This document shows, one piece after another, positions 8,598 to 16,599 of a stretch of 64,000 bases of DNA. Within the stretch, counting starts at the first letter, position 1. Every line of letters starts with the position of its first letter. The translations under genes and the position numbers were made by a program. Source of the stretch: Pedobacter sp. FW305-3-2-15-E-R2A2 (GTDB lineage Bacteria > Bacteroidota > Bacteroidia > Sphingobacteriales > Sphingobacteriaceae); the NCBI RefSeq assembly GCF_038446955.1, contig NZ_CP151803.1:6696001-6760000 (forward strand), read 5' to 3'. The notes beneath the pieces were generated by a model. That model was not told where the DNA came from. It ran no database searches and saw only the letters and a program-made list of their open reading frames with translations.

Positions 8598-9479
8598 ATG
8601 AACTTCGACCTTACTCCAATTGATATTGTAAACGACATCTCCAAAGCAGATTTTGAGAAACACTACCTGAATACCCGTCGTCCGTTAATCATTAAAAACA
8701 TGTCGAAAAACTGGCCTGCTTACGAAAAGTGGGACCTGGACTACATGAAAACTGTAGTTGGCGACAGAACGGTTCCATTATACGATAGCTCAAAAGCAGA
8801 TCCTTCGAAGCCCATTAATGCTTCCGCTGCGGAGATGAAATTTGCCGACTACATTGAGCTCATTAAAAACACCCCTACAGACCTGCGGATTTTCCTTTTC
8901 GATCCCATAAAGCAGGCGCCTGGACTACTGGAAGACTACCGTGCGCCTAAAGAATTGATGGGAGGTTTTCTGGACAGCTATCCGAACATGTTTTTTGGCG
9001 GCAAGGGGTCGGTCACTTTCTTACATTATGACATCGACCTTGCGCATATTTTCCATACCCATTTCAACGGCCGAAAGCACGTCATCTTGTTCGAAAACAA
9101 ATGGAAAGACCGTCTATATCAAATTCCTTATGCGACCTATGCCTTAGAAGATTACGACGTCGAAAAACCAGACTTCAACAAATTCCCGGCACTGGAAGGT
9201 GTTAAAGGAATCGAGGCTTTCCTCGAACACGGAGACACGCTATTTATGCCTACCGGATACTGGCATTGGATGAAATACCTGGATGGTTCCTTCTCGATCA
9301 GTTTAAGGGCATGGGATAAGTCTTTGCTGATAAAGGCAAAAAGCTTATACAACCTGACAATCCAGCGGAAGTTCGATGATTTTATGAAGGCTAATTTCCG
9401 GGACAAGTATATGACATGGAAGGAAAGACTGGCAATTAGAAGGGCAAATAGGGCGCTTGCGAATCAGAAACCCAGATAA
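8598..9479 (+). CDS. Cupin_8/JmjC-type Fe(II) dioxygenase-like protein, copy 1
   Basis: The 293-residue cytoplasmic protein has no signal peptide. The N-terminal RRPLIIKNMSKNWPA and the later LHYDIDLAHIFHTHFNGRK and GDTLFMPTGYWHWM mark a cupin_8 (JmjC-like) fold. His143 and Asp145 (HYD) plus His223 (YWHWM) form the expected 2-His-1-carboxylate iron site; Lys159 lies where 2-oxoglutarate would bind. Relatives hydroxylate proteins or small molecules, but the substrate here is unknown. The following gene is a paralogue of identical length with the same residues at the same positions. Activity is inferred from the intact triad. Confidence 0.88.
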   Translation: MNFDLTPIDIVNDISKADFEKHYLNTRRPLIIKNMSKNWPAYEKWDLDYMKTVVGDRTVPLYDSSKADPSKPINASAAEMKFADYIELIKNTPTDLRIFLFDPIKQAPGLLEDYRAPKELMGGFLDSYPNMFFGGKGSVTFLHYDIDLAHIFHTHFNGRKHVILFENKWKDRLYQIPYATYALEDYDVEKPDFNKFPALEGVKGIEAFLEHGDTLFMPTGYWHWMKYLDGSFSISLRAWDKSLLIKAKSLYNLTIQRKFDDFMKANFRDKYMTWKERLAIRRANRALANQKPR

Positions 9480-9577
9480 ATGGTACATTCAGCGTCCCGA
9501 ATTGGTAAAAAATAATTAATCCTGAATGAACAAGTTTAAATTTTAATTTACACTTTTGTTCTTTAACCTTGATAATT

Positions 9578-10459
9578 ATGAGCTTTATACTGAAGCCGGT
9601 AGATACCGTTGAAAATATTAGTCCTGAGGATTTCAAAAAAAATTATTTAGATCCCAGACGTCCTTTAATCATTAAGGGGCTGACTAAATCCTGGCCTGCC
9701 AGAGAGAAATGGACGACTGATTATTTAAAACAAATTGGCGGCGACATCAATGTGAGCCTGATGGACAATTCAAAAGCTGATCCCTCAAAGCCGATCAACT
9801 CCTCTGTTGCCACGATGCGTTTTGGTGATTACCTGGACCTGATCAAAAGAGAGCCTACAGAACTGCGTATATTTTTCTTCAACCTGTTTAAACATGTTCC
9901 TGATCTGATTAAGGACATCACCTTACCTAAAGACCTGATGGGCGGCTTTATCGAAAGCATGCCAGCCATGTTCTTCGGAGGATCGAATTCCGTTACCTTT
10001 TTACATTACGACATAGATTTACCTCACCTTTTCCACACCCATTTTGGAGGAAGAAAACACATCATCCTTTTCGATAACAAATGGAAAAAAAGATTGTATT
10101 GTATTCCAAATGCAACTTATGCCTTAGAGGATTATGATGTAGCAAACCCTGATTTCGAAAAATTCCCTGCTTTAAAAGGCGTGGAAGGATACGAAGTATT
10201 CTTAGAGCATGGGGATACCCTTTTCATGCCTACCGGTATGTGGCATTGGATGAAATACCTGGATGGTTCTTTCTCTTTAAGTTTAAGAGCATGGGACGCG
10301 TCTATCACCAGAAAAGCACAAAGTGTATTTAACCTTGCGGTAAAAGGAGGTCTGGACAGTGTATTGAAAATGGCTTTTAAAGCCCCTTATGCAAAATACA
10401 GAGAACGCCTGGCGATAAAAAGAGCAGAGAGAGCCTTAGCAAACGGCTCTCCCAAATAA
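9578..10459 (+). CDS. Cupin_8/JmjC-type Fe(II) dioxygenase-like protein, copy 2
   Basis: The 293-residue paralogue of the preceding gene is collinear throughout, with its iron ligands at the same numbers: His143, Asp145 and His223. It differs clearly in the first 60 residues and in the C-terminal tail after about 240, but keeps the closing basic helix (ERLAIKRAERALANG). The start is taken at the ATG of MSFILKPVD, which aligns with the start of copy 1; a TTG three codons upstream is less likely. The 98 bp between the copies hold no terminator, so they may be co-transcribed. It ends one base before the stop of the convergent NTF2-like gene. Confidence 0.88.
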   Translation: MSFILKPVDTVENISPEDFKKNYLDPRRPLIIKGLTKSWPAREKWTTDYLKQIGGDINVSLMDNSKADPSKPINSSVATMRFGDYLDLIKREPTELRIFFFNLFKHVPDLIKDITLPKDLMGGFIESMPAMFFGGSNSVTFLHYDIDLPHLFHTHFGGRKHIILFDNKWKKRLYCIPNATYALEDYDVANPDFEKFPALKGVEGYEVFLEHGDTLFMPTGMWHWMKYLDGSFSLSLRAWDASITRKAQSVFNLAVKGGLDSVLKMAFKAPYAKYRERLAIKRAERALANGSPK

Positions 10460-10460
10460 G

Positions 10461-10886
10461 TTAACTGCTGTGGTCGGATACCACCAGCCATAGTCCTTTG
10501 ACTTTTCTCAGGATTAAGGTAAAGTATCCCTGCGGTTCGTCTTTTTCTCTTTTCAGATGCCAGCCACCCAATACGGATGCCGCATCTTTTGATAAGAGTT
10601 CTACTTTCTTGATATTAAAGGTCAGGGTACCCATTGCACTTTTGTCGGGGTACCCTTTCTTATAATTATCCAGCGTTTGCTGCCATCCATAAGTGGGCCC
10701 GCTCTTTCCTACAAAAAGCAAACTGTCATTTTTCCAGTAGCCTTCCATGAATTTTTCCAGGTTTCCCTCATTCCAGGCAAGGCGTTGTTTCTCTAATACG
10801 GCGAGTATCGCTTGCTGATCTGCACTTTGTTGGGCCTTTCCACTAAGACCAAATCCTATAAACAGGATTAAAATTAATTTCTTCAT
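10461..10886 (-). CDS. NTF2-like/DUF4440 family protein, exported
   Basis: The 141-residue protein starts at the ATG giving MKKLILILFIGFGLSGKAQ, a clear signal peptide. The rest matches the SnoaL/DUF4440 type of the NTF2 fold: a first helix with QAILAVLEKQRLAWNEGNLEKFMEGYW, the central GWQQTLDNYKKGYP, and a final GLWLVVSDHSS strand ending on the His common in this subgroup. Such cone-shaped folds bind small ligands or act as simple enzymes; no reaction can be assigned. A longer upstream start would place charged residues before the signal peptide and is rejected. Confidence 0.82.
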   Translation of the reverse strand: MKKLILILFIGFGLSGKAQQSADQQAILAVLEKQRLAWNEGNLEKFMEGYWKNDSLLFVGKSGPTYGWQQTLDNYKKGYPDKSAMGTLTFNIKKVELLSKDAASVLGGWHLKREKDEPQGYFTLILRKVKGLWLVVSDHSS

Positions 10887-11062
10887 ATTGATTGATCTGG
10901 GTTCAATTGGCAATAAACACATTTTATGACCTGGATATCCCTCCGGAAACCACTAAAAATGTGCTGGTTGCTAAGCTAAATATAGGAAGGTATTTTTACA
11001 ACTGGATAACATTACTAATACCTCAAACTTTTACCTTCGATATTCCGTTTATATATAAACAC

Positions 11063-12160
11063 ATGAGAGGTTTCCATTTTTCTAATTTTCAACCAGATGA
11101 CTTGCCAAAAGGCGGTTTTGATGAATTGCTAAAGCTATTCACCCAACTGCTCAATTACACTGCCGGTGATGCGGGAGAAACCCTGGCATGGATGAACGAA
11201 CTGGACAAGCAATACAAGTTCACGAATAACGATTATGGGATGGGCGACTTTATCGAGGATCTAAAAGATAAAGGCTATCTCAAGGAAAACCCTGCCAATG
11301 GCGATAGGAGCATCACCGCCAAGACAGAACAAACCATACGGCAGTCTGCGCTGGAAGAAATCTTTGGGAAGCTAAAGAAAGCAGGCAAAGGAAATCACAA
11401 CAGCAATATCTCCGGTATTGGAGAGGAGAAGAATGCCGATAGAAGAGAGTATACTTTTGGAGACAGCCTCGACCAGATTGACATGACTGCCTCCATCCAC
11501 AATGCACAGATCAACCATGGCATAGGAAACTTTACGCTTACCGAAAGAGACCTGGAAGTAGAAGAAAAGGATTATAAAACCCTCACCTCTACTGTGCTGA
11601 TGATTGACATCTCCCACTCCATGATTCTCTATGGAGAAGACAGGATCACTCCTGCTAAAAAGGTAGCAATGGCCCTTGCAGAACTGATTAAAACCCGTTA
11701 TCCAAAAGATACACTGGATATTGTGGTATTTGGAAACGATGCCTGGCCGATTACAGTAAAAGACCTGCCCTATCTACAGGTAGGCCCCTACCACACCAAT
11801 ACTTTTGCCGGACTGGAGCTGGCAGCAGACCTGTTGCGCCGTCGAAAAACACACAATAAGCAAATCTTTATGATCACCGATGGCAAGCCCACCTGCCTGA
11901 AGGAAAACGGACGCTATTATAAAAACAGCATGGGTCTAGACCGGAAAGTGATCAATAAAACACTGAACATGGCGGCACAGTGTAAACGACTGAACATCCC
12001 AATCACTACTTTTATGATTGCACAGGATCCCTATCTGCAGCAATTCGTACGGGAGTTTACGCAGATTAACGGCGGAAGGGCCTTCTATAGCTCCCTCACA
12101 GGCCTTGGAGAGTATATTTTTGAAGATTACATTAAGAACAGAAGAAAAACGGTTAGATAG
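11063..12160 (+). CDS. VWA domain protein paired with an AAA ATPase
   Basis: The start is taken at MRGFHFSNFQPDDLPKG, giving 365 residues; upstream sequence in frame has no good start. The C-terminal half is a von Willebrand A domain: TVLMIDISHSMIL carries the metal site DxSxS, and FMITDGKPT supplies the later Asp. The N-terminal half is helical and charged, like the ChlD-type partners of Mg-chelatase ATPases. The AAA gene begins 24 bp downstream. VWA/AAA pairs of the chelatase/MoxR group act in metal insertion or protein remodelling; this pair is common in Bacteroidota with no known client. Family sure, role open. Confidence 0.85.
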   Translation: MRGFHFSNFQPDDLPKGGFDELLKLFTQLLNYTAGDAGETLAWMNELDKQYKFTNNDYGMGDFIEDLKDKGYLKENPANGDRSITAKTEQTIRQSALEEIFGKLKKAGKGNHNSNISGIGEEKNADRREYTFGDSLDQIDMTASIHNAQINHGIGNFTLTERDLEVEEKDYKTLTSTVLMIDISHSMILYGEDRITPAKKVAMALAELIKTRYPKDTLDIVVFGNDAWPITVKDLPYLQVGPYHTNTFAGLELAADLLRRRKTHNKQIFMITDGKPTCLKENGRYYKNSMGLDRKVINKTLNMAAQCKRLNIPITTFMIAQDPYLQQFVREFTQINGGRAFYSSLTGLGEYIFEDYIKNRRKTVR

Positions 12161-12184
12161 ACCAGCTCAACACGACGATACAAC

Positions 12185-13681
12185 ATGGATCACATCACGA
12201 TAAAAACACTCGGACAGCTCAAAGCTTCCAACTATAAATCACTAGCCGTAAAGGACGAACTTCGTAAAAATCTGATCACCCAGCTTCGAAGTAATGAAGC
12301 AGGTTTTGAAGGCATCTTAGGATACGATGAAACCGTTATCCCTGAGCTTCAAACTGCCATCCTTTCCAGACATAATATTTTACTGCTGGGTTTAAGAGGA
12401 CAGGCAAAAACACGGATTGCCCGTTTGATGGTCAACCTTTTGGACGAATACATTCCTTATGTTGCAGGAAGCGAAATCTTTGATGATCCATTGAACCCGA
12501 TCTCCTGGTATGCAAAACATGAAATTTTAATTCATGGCGACGAGACCCCAATTAGCTGGCAGCACCGTAGCGAACGCTATACAGAGAAACTGGCCACACC
12601 TGACGTAACGGTTGCCGATTTAATTGGCGACGTAGATCCGATTAAGGCAGCGACACTGAAACTAACGTATAATGATGAAAGGGTAATTCACTTCGGGCTA
12701 ATCCCAAGGGCACACCGCAGCATCTTCGTGATCAATGAACTTCCGGATCTGCAGGCACGCATCCAGGTTGCCCTGTTCAATATGCTTCAGGAAAAAGACA
12801 TTCAGATCAGAGGATTTAAACTCCGCCTGCCATTGGATGTACAGTTTGTATTTACAGCAAACCCTGAGGATTATACCAACAGGGGATCTATTGTCACGCC
12901 ATTAAAAGACAGGATAGAGAGTCAGATTCTGACCCATTACCCTAAAACAATTGCCATTTCCAGAAAAATCACTTTCCAGGAAGCAAAAATAAGCGAGGAG
13001 CAAAAAGCAGCTATCGAATCTGATGGATTGTTAAAAGACCTGGTGGAACAAGTGGCATTTGAAGCCCGTCAGAGTGAGTTCATAGATCAAAAGTCCGGAG
13101 TTTCCGCAAGGTTAACGATCTCTGCTTATGAAAACCTGATCAGCTCAGCGGAAAGAAGAATGCTCGTAAACAAAGAGAAAAACACCTTTGTAAGGTTGTC
13201 AGATCTGGTAGGGATTGTTCCGGCAATTACCGGGAAGATTGAATTGGTTTATGAAGGTGAGCTGGAAGGCCCGGCAAAAGTTGCCCATACCTTAATCGGA
13301 AAAGCAATCAAGTCGTTATTTAACCGTTATTTTCCAGATCCTGAAAAAGCAAAAAAGAGCAAATCTGCAAACCCATACCTAATTGTGACAGAATGGTTTA
13401 CAGAAGGAAATACGCTGGACCTTTCCGACCGGTTAACTTTAGCTGCTTATAAAAAAGAACTGATGCAGGTGGCAGGACTGAATGAGTTGGTAAAACAGTT
13501 TCATCCTAAACTAAGTGCAAACCAGACCTTATTGATGATGGAATTTGTACTCCATGGACTGGCAGAATATTCACAGCTAAACAAGAAATATCTGGAGAGT
13601 GGCTTCGGCTTTTCAGATCTGTTCGATAGCTTGTTCAGTACCGGACCCGATGAAGAAGAAGATGACCTTGATTTCAGATAG
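12185..13681 (+). CDS. Magnesium-chelatase-like AAA+ ATPase
   Basis: The 498-residue cytoplasmic ATPase shows the Walker A loop GLRGQAKT near residue 74, a Walker B region IFVINELPDL near 185, sensor-1 FVFTANPEDY and an arginine-finger-type PLKDRIESQI. The chelatase signature QVALFNMLQEKDIQIRG lies after Walker B. The residue before the catalytic Glu in Walker B is Asn rather than the usual Asp, as I recall for related proteins in this phylum. The N-terminus MDHITIKTLGQLKAS is natural. It partners the VWA protein just upstream. The cell type makes real chlorophyll synthesis unlikely. Confidence 0.85.
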   Translation: MDHITIKTLGQLKASNYKSLAVKDELRKNLITQLRSNEAGFEGILGYDETVIPELQTAILSRHNILLLGLRGQAKTRIARLMVNLLDEYIPYVAGSEIFDDPLNPISWYAKHEILIHGDETPISWQHRSERYTEKLATPDVTVADLIGDVDPIKAATLKLTYNDERVIHFGLIPRAHRSIFVINELPDLQARIQVALFNMLQEKDIQIRGFKLRLPLDVQFVFTANPEDYTNRGSIVTPLKDRIESQILTHYPKTIAISRKITFQEAKISEEQKAAIESDGLLKDLVEQVAFEARQSEFIDQKSGVSARLTISAYENLISSAERRMLVNKEKNTFVRLSDLVGIVPAITGKIELVYEGELEGPAKVAHTLIGKAIKSLFNRYFPDPEKAKKSKSANPYLIVTEWFTEGNTLDLSDRLTLAAYKKELMQVAGLNELVKQFHPKLSANQTLLMMEFVLHGLAEYSQLNKKYLESGFGFSDLFDSLFSTGPDEEEDDLDFR

Positions 13682-13731
13682 AAAATCTGAGATCTCAAAG
13701 TATGATTAATAATAACCTTTAAAACCTGCGA

Positions 13732-15009
13732 ATGGGCCGATTACCCGTCTTTATATTTTTATCTGTTTTACTGTTAGCATTCGATTATTATTGCTACCGT
13801 GCCATTCTGAGTGTATTCAAGAACTGGAAACCTCAAACAAGAAAGCTATTTACCCTGATCTGGTGGGGATATACCACTTTGCTGGTGATTGGTGTGTTCA
13901 CCTCTTTCTATGCCAATTTGTTCCTAAGCATGAAATCAGTGATCCTGGTGGCTTATTTTTTAACGGTTGCCTGTAAGCTGGTAATGCTTCCTTTCTTAAT
14001 AGTCGACGATCTGAGAAGGTTCATCATTAAGCTTTCCAGATCAGTAAAACCCTCATCCGGTCCGTTGGTTGACCCAACTATGCCGGAAACCATTACTCAG
14101 CCCTTACCCGGCGAACCAATCAGTCGTTCTTCATTCCTGGTTAAAGCGGGATTAATTACTGCTGCCATCCCCCTTACTTCTTTAACCTGGGGCATTGCCA
14201 AAGGCGCATACGACTATAAAGTAAAACGCCGGACCTTAATCCTACCGAACCTGCCTGCATCCTTTGAAGGAATGAAGCTGGGACAAATCTCAGATATCCA
14301 TTCGGGAAGCTTCTATAACCCCAGAGCAGTACTTGGTGGTGTAGAAATGCTGCTTGCTGAAAAACCGGACCTGATCTTCTTCACCGGAGATATTGTGAAC
14401 GACATGGCCACAGAAATGCGGGATTATCAGGATATTTTCAGCAAAGTAAAGGCTCCATTAGGCGTTTATTCTGTTCTTGGAAACCATGATTATGGAGAGT
14501 ATCATTTCGGTAAAGGGCCATCCGCTGCGAAAGCAAAAAACCTTCAGGATGTCATCAAAACGCATCAGCTGATGGGCTGGGACCTGCTGATGAACGAACA
14601 TCGCCGATTAAAGATAAATGGAGAAGAGATCGGAATCCTGGGTATCGAAAACTGGGGAACCGGGCGTTTTCCAAAATATGGAAGAATGGACCTGGCCACC
14701 AAAGATACAGACGACCTTCCTGTAAAATTATTACTTTCACACGATCCCTCACACTGGAGGGCAGAGGTACTGCCCAAGTATTCACAGATAGATGCGATGT
14801 TTAGCGGACACACCCATGGAATGCAGTTCGGAGTAAGAACAGAAGATTTTCAATGGAGTCCGGTACAGTACATTTATAAAGAATGGGCAGGCTTATATCA
14901 GGAAAAAAATCAGCAACTTTATGTAAATGTTGGATATGGCTTTCTGGGCTATCCGGGAAGGGTTGGAATTTTACCTGAAATAACGATATTTGAATTGAAA
15001 CGCGCTTAG
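13732..15009 (+). CDS. Membrane-anchored metallophosphoesterase (YkuE-like)
   Basis: The 425-residue protein has three or four N-terminal membrane segments (about 5-22, 40-62, 68-92, 140-160) followed by a calcineurin-like phosphoesterase domain from about 180. Metal motifs are complete: QISDIHSG (DxH), FTGDIVND (GDxxxD), LGNHDYG (GNHD), LLSHDPSHW and FSGHTHGMQFG (GHxH). The family includes lipid and UDP-sugar pyrophosphatases and cell-envelope phosphoesterases; the exact substrate is unknown. It follows the AAA gene by 50 bp and precedes a UbiA-like gene by 17 bp, so a link to isoprenoid or lipid phosphates is possible. Confidence 0.9.
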   Translation: MGRLPVFIFLSVLLLAFDYYCYRAILSVFKNWKPQTRKLFTLIWWGYTTLLVIGVFTSFYANLFLSMKSVILVAYFLTVACKLVMLPFLIVDDLRRFIIKLSRSVKPSSGPLVDPTMPETITQPLPGEPISRSSFLVKAGLITAAIPLTSLTWGIAKGAYDYKVKRRTLILPNLPASFEGMKLGQISDIHSGSFYNPRAVLGGVEMLLAEKPDLIFFTGDIVNDMATEMRDYQDIFSKVKAPLGVYSVLGNHDYGEYHFGKGPSAAKAKNLQDVIKTHQLMGWDLLMNEHRRLKINGEEIGILGIENWGTGRFPKYGRMDLATKDTDDLPVKLLLSHDPSHWRAEVLPKYSQIDAMFSGHTHGMQFGVRTEDFQWSPVQYIYKEWAGLYQEKNQQLYVNVGYGFLGYPGRVGILPEITIFELKRA

Positions 15010-15026
15010 CTAATCTTTCTCCGGAC

Positions 15027-15908
15027 ATGGTAAAAAGAATACTATTTTCCAGCCTTGATTTTCTACTATTCAGCAATTTATTCATTGCGATCTGTGCAGT
15101 TGCCCAGGGGCTCCTGACTTATCATTTATTACAGGTACCGCCGAACAAGAACATTCTTGCGATCTTATTTTTTGGGACATTGGCCATCTATAATTTCAGT
15201 ATGCTGATGTCTCATCCTAAAGATCCGGGCCACTCTCCTTATATAAGGGTACGCTGGATCTTTTCGCATCACCGGCTGATCATTTCCATCACACTGATCT
15301 CAGCGCTCTGCCTGATCCCCCTGGGATTACTATATCTAAGTATAGAAGCAAAGTTGTTGATGCTCTTTACGGGAGCAATAGCCGTTAGCTATAGCATCCC
15401 CTTCCTGATCTTAAATCATCAAAAGATCGGATTAAGGAATATACCGGGCATCAAACTCTTTCTGGTGGCGATCGTATGGGCCATCAGCTGCGTTTTATTG
15501 CCTATAGTGGAGGTAGAACACAGTTACCCGATCAACATCTCCACAGGCGAGACTTTACTGCTTGTAGGCAAACGTTTTTTATTCATCGCGGCAATCACGA
15601 TTCCTTTTGATATCCGGGACCTCTTTCAGGACAAGCTATATGAACTGAAAATGATCCCGGTAATGTTCGGCGAAAAGAAAGCCTATATTTTCTGTCAGTT
15701 TTTACTTTTAGGCTACCTCGTTCTATTGCTATTGTTCAGCCAAACCGTCAATCTGGATGTCATCGCCCTAACCATTACCATCCTGCTCACAGGATGGCTC
15801 ATATTTAAGTCCGGCATCCAAAAGAATGAATATTATTATTTCTTCTTCTTAGATGGTATAATGATTTTACAATACCTGCTCCTGTTATTGGTAAGTATTA
15901 GGTTTTAA
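15027..15908 (+). CDS. UbiA-superfamily-like integral membrane protein
   Basis: The 293-residue protein has about nine hydrophobic segments. FDIRDLFQDKLYELKMIPVMFG near residues 195-215 matches the second Asp-rich motif of UbiA prenyltransferases, including the following IPV-FG turn. The first Asp-rich motif, expected near residues 55-65, is replaced by IYNFSMLMSHP without acidic residues, so prenyl-diphosphate binding is doubtful. It may be a degenerate or specialised member. Its TAA overlaps the opposing response-regulator stop on the palindrome TTAA. Confidence 0.65.
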   Translation: MVKRILFSSLDFLLFSNLFIAICAVAQGLLTYHLLQVPPNKNILAILFFGTLAIYNFSMLMSHPKDPGHSPYIRVRWIFSHHRLIISITLISALCLIPLGLLYLSIEAKLLMLFTGAIAVSYSIPFLILNHQKIGLRNIPGIKLFLVAIVWAISCVLLPIVEVEHSYPINISTGETLLLVGKRFLFIAAITIPFDIRDLFQDKLYELKMIPVMFGEKKAYIFCQFLLLGYLVLLLLFSQTVNLDVIALTITILLTGWLIFKSGIQKNEYYYFFFLDGIMILQYLLLLLVSIRF

Positions 15909-16594
15909 GCAGGATTAAAACGGTACCCAACCCCTCTAACCGTTTGCAATAACTGAGGATTATCCGGATTAAGTTCTATTTTTTTACGCAGGCGTACAAT
16001 GTGCATGTCCAGCGTCCTGGTATTTACATCTGAATTATATCCCCATACTTCCAGCATCAAAGCATCTCTGTTGATCACTTTATTAGGGTTTCTAAGAAAA
16101 TAAAGCAAGATTCTGTTTTCCAGAATGGTCAGTTCAATTTTCTTTTCATTCCTGAATAAGGTATGGATATTAGGATGATGTTCCATATTGCCAAAACGGT
16201 GAATCTCTGAACGATCATTGTTTAGCAGAAACTTCACTTTATTCTCGAGCATAGCCACCAATACATCCATATTGAAGGGTTTGGTTACATAGTCGGAAAC
16301 ACCAAAGTTATAGGCATCAATCTTATCGATATCCTGCGCTTTTGCAGTCATCATAATGATCAGATTTTCAAATCCCTGTTTTCTCACTTCTTCGCAAACT
16401 TCTGAACCTTGTTTACCAGGCAGCATCCAGTCGAGCAATACGATATCCGGTTTTTCGCTTAGGATCAATTTTTCCGCAGCATCTCCATCTCCAGCTTCAA
16501 TGATTTCATATCCTTCTGCTTTTAAGCGATGTACTACTAGAAACCTTAAGTTCTCATCGTCTTCAACTATTAATATTTTAATTTCCTTAGACAT
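15905..16594 (-). CDS. OmpR/PhoB-family response regulator
   Basis: The 229-residue protein has a receiver domain (about 5-118) with acidic pocket Glu11-Asp12-Asp13, phospho-acceptor Asp55 (LLDWMLPG), Thr83 and Lys105 (VTKPF). A winged-helix DNA-binding domain follows (about 130-227), with LTILENRILLYFLRN, WGYNSDVNTRTLDMHI and RGVGYRF. It lies 5 bp after the histidine kinase in the same direction and is its obvious partner. Target promoters are unknown. Confidence 0.96.
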   Translation of the reverse strand: MSKEIKILIVEDDENLRFLVVHRLKAEGYEIIEAGDGDAAEKLILSEKPDIVLLDWMLPGKQGSEVCEEVRKQGFENLIIMMTAKAQDIDKIDAYNFGVSDYVTKPFNMDVLVAMLENKVKFLLNNDRSEIHRFGNMEHHPNIHTLFRNEKKIELTILENRILLYFLRNPNKVINRDALMLEVWGYNSDVNTRTLDMHIVRLRKKIELNPDNPQLLQTVRGVGYRFNPA

Positions 16595-16599
16595 ACTTT

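Noticed and set aside
12185..13681. Mg-chelatase-like ATPase as a sign of chlorophyll synthesis
   Set aside because: No other tetrapyrrole-magnesium gene is present, and the ATPase-VWA pair is common in non-photosynthetic Bacteroidota.
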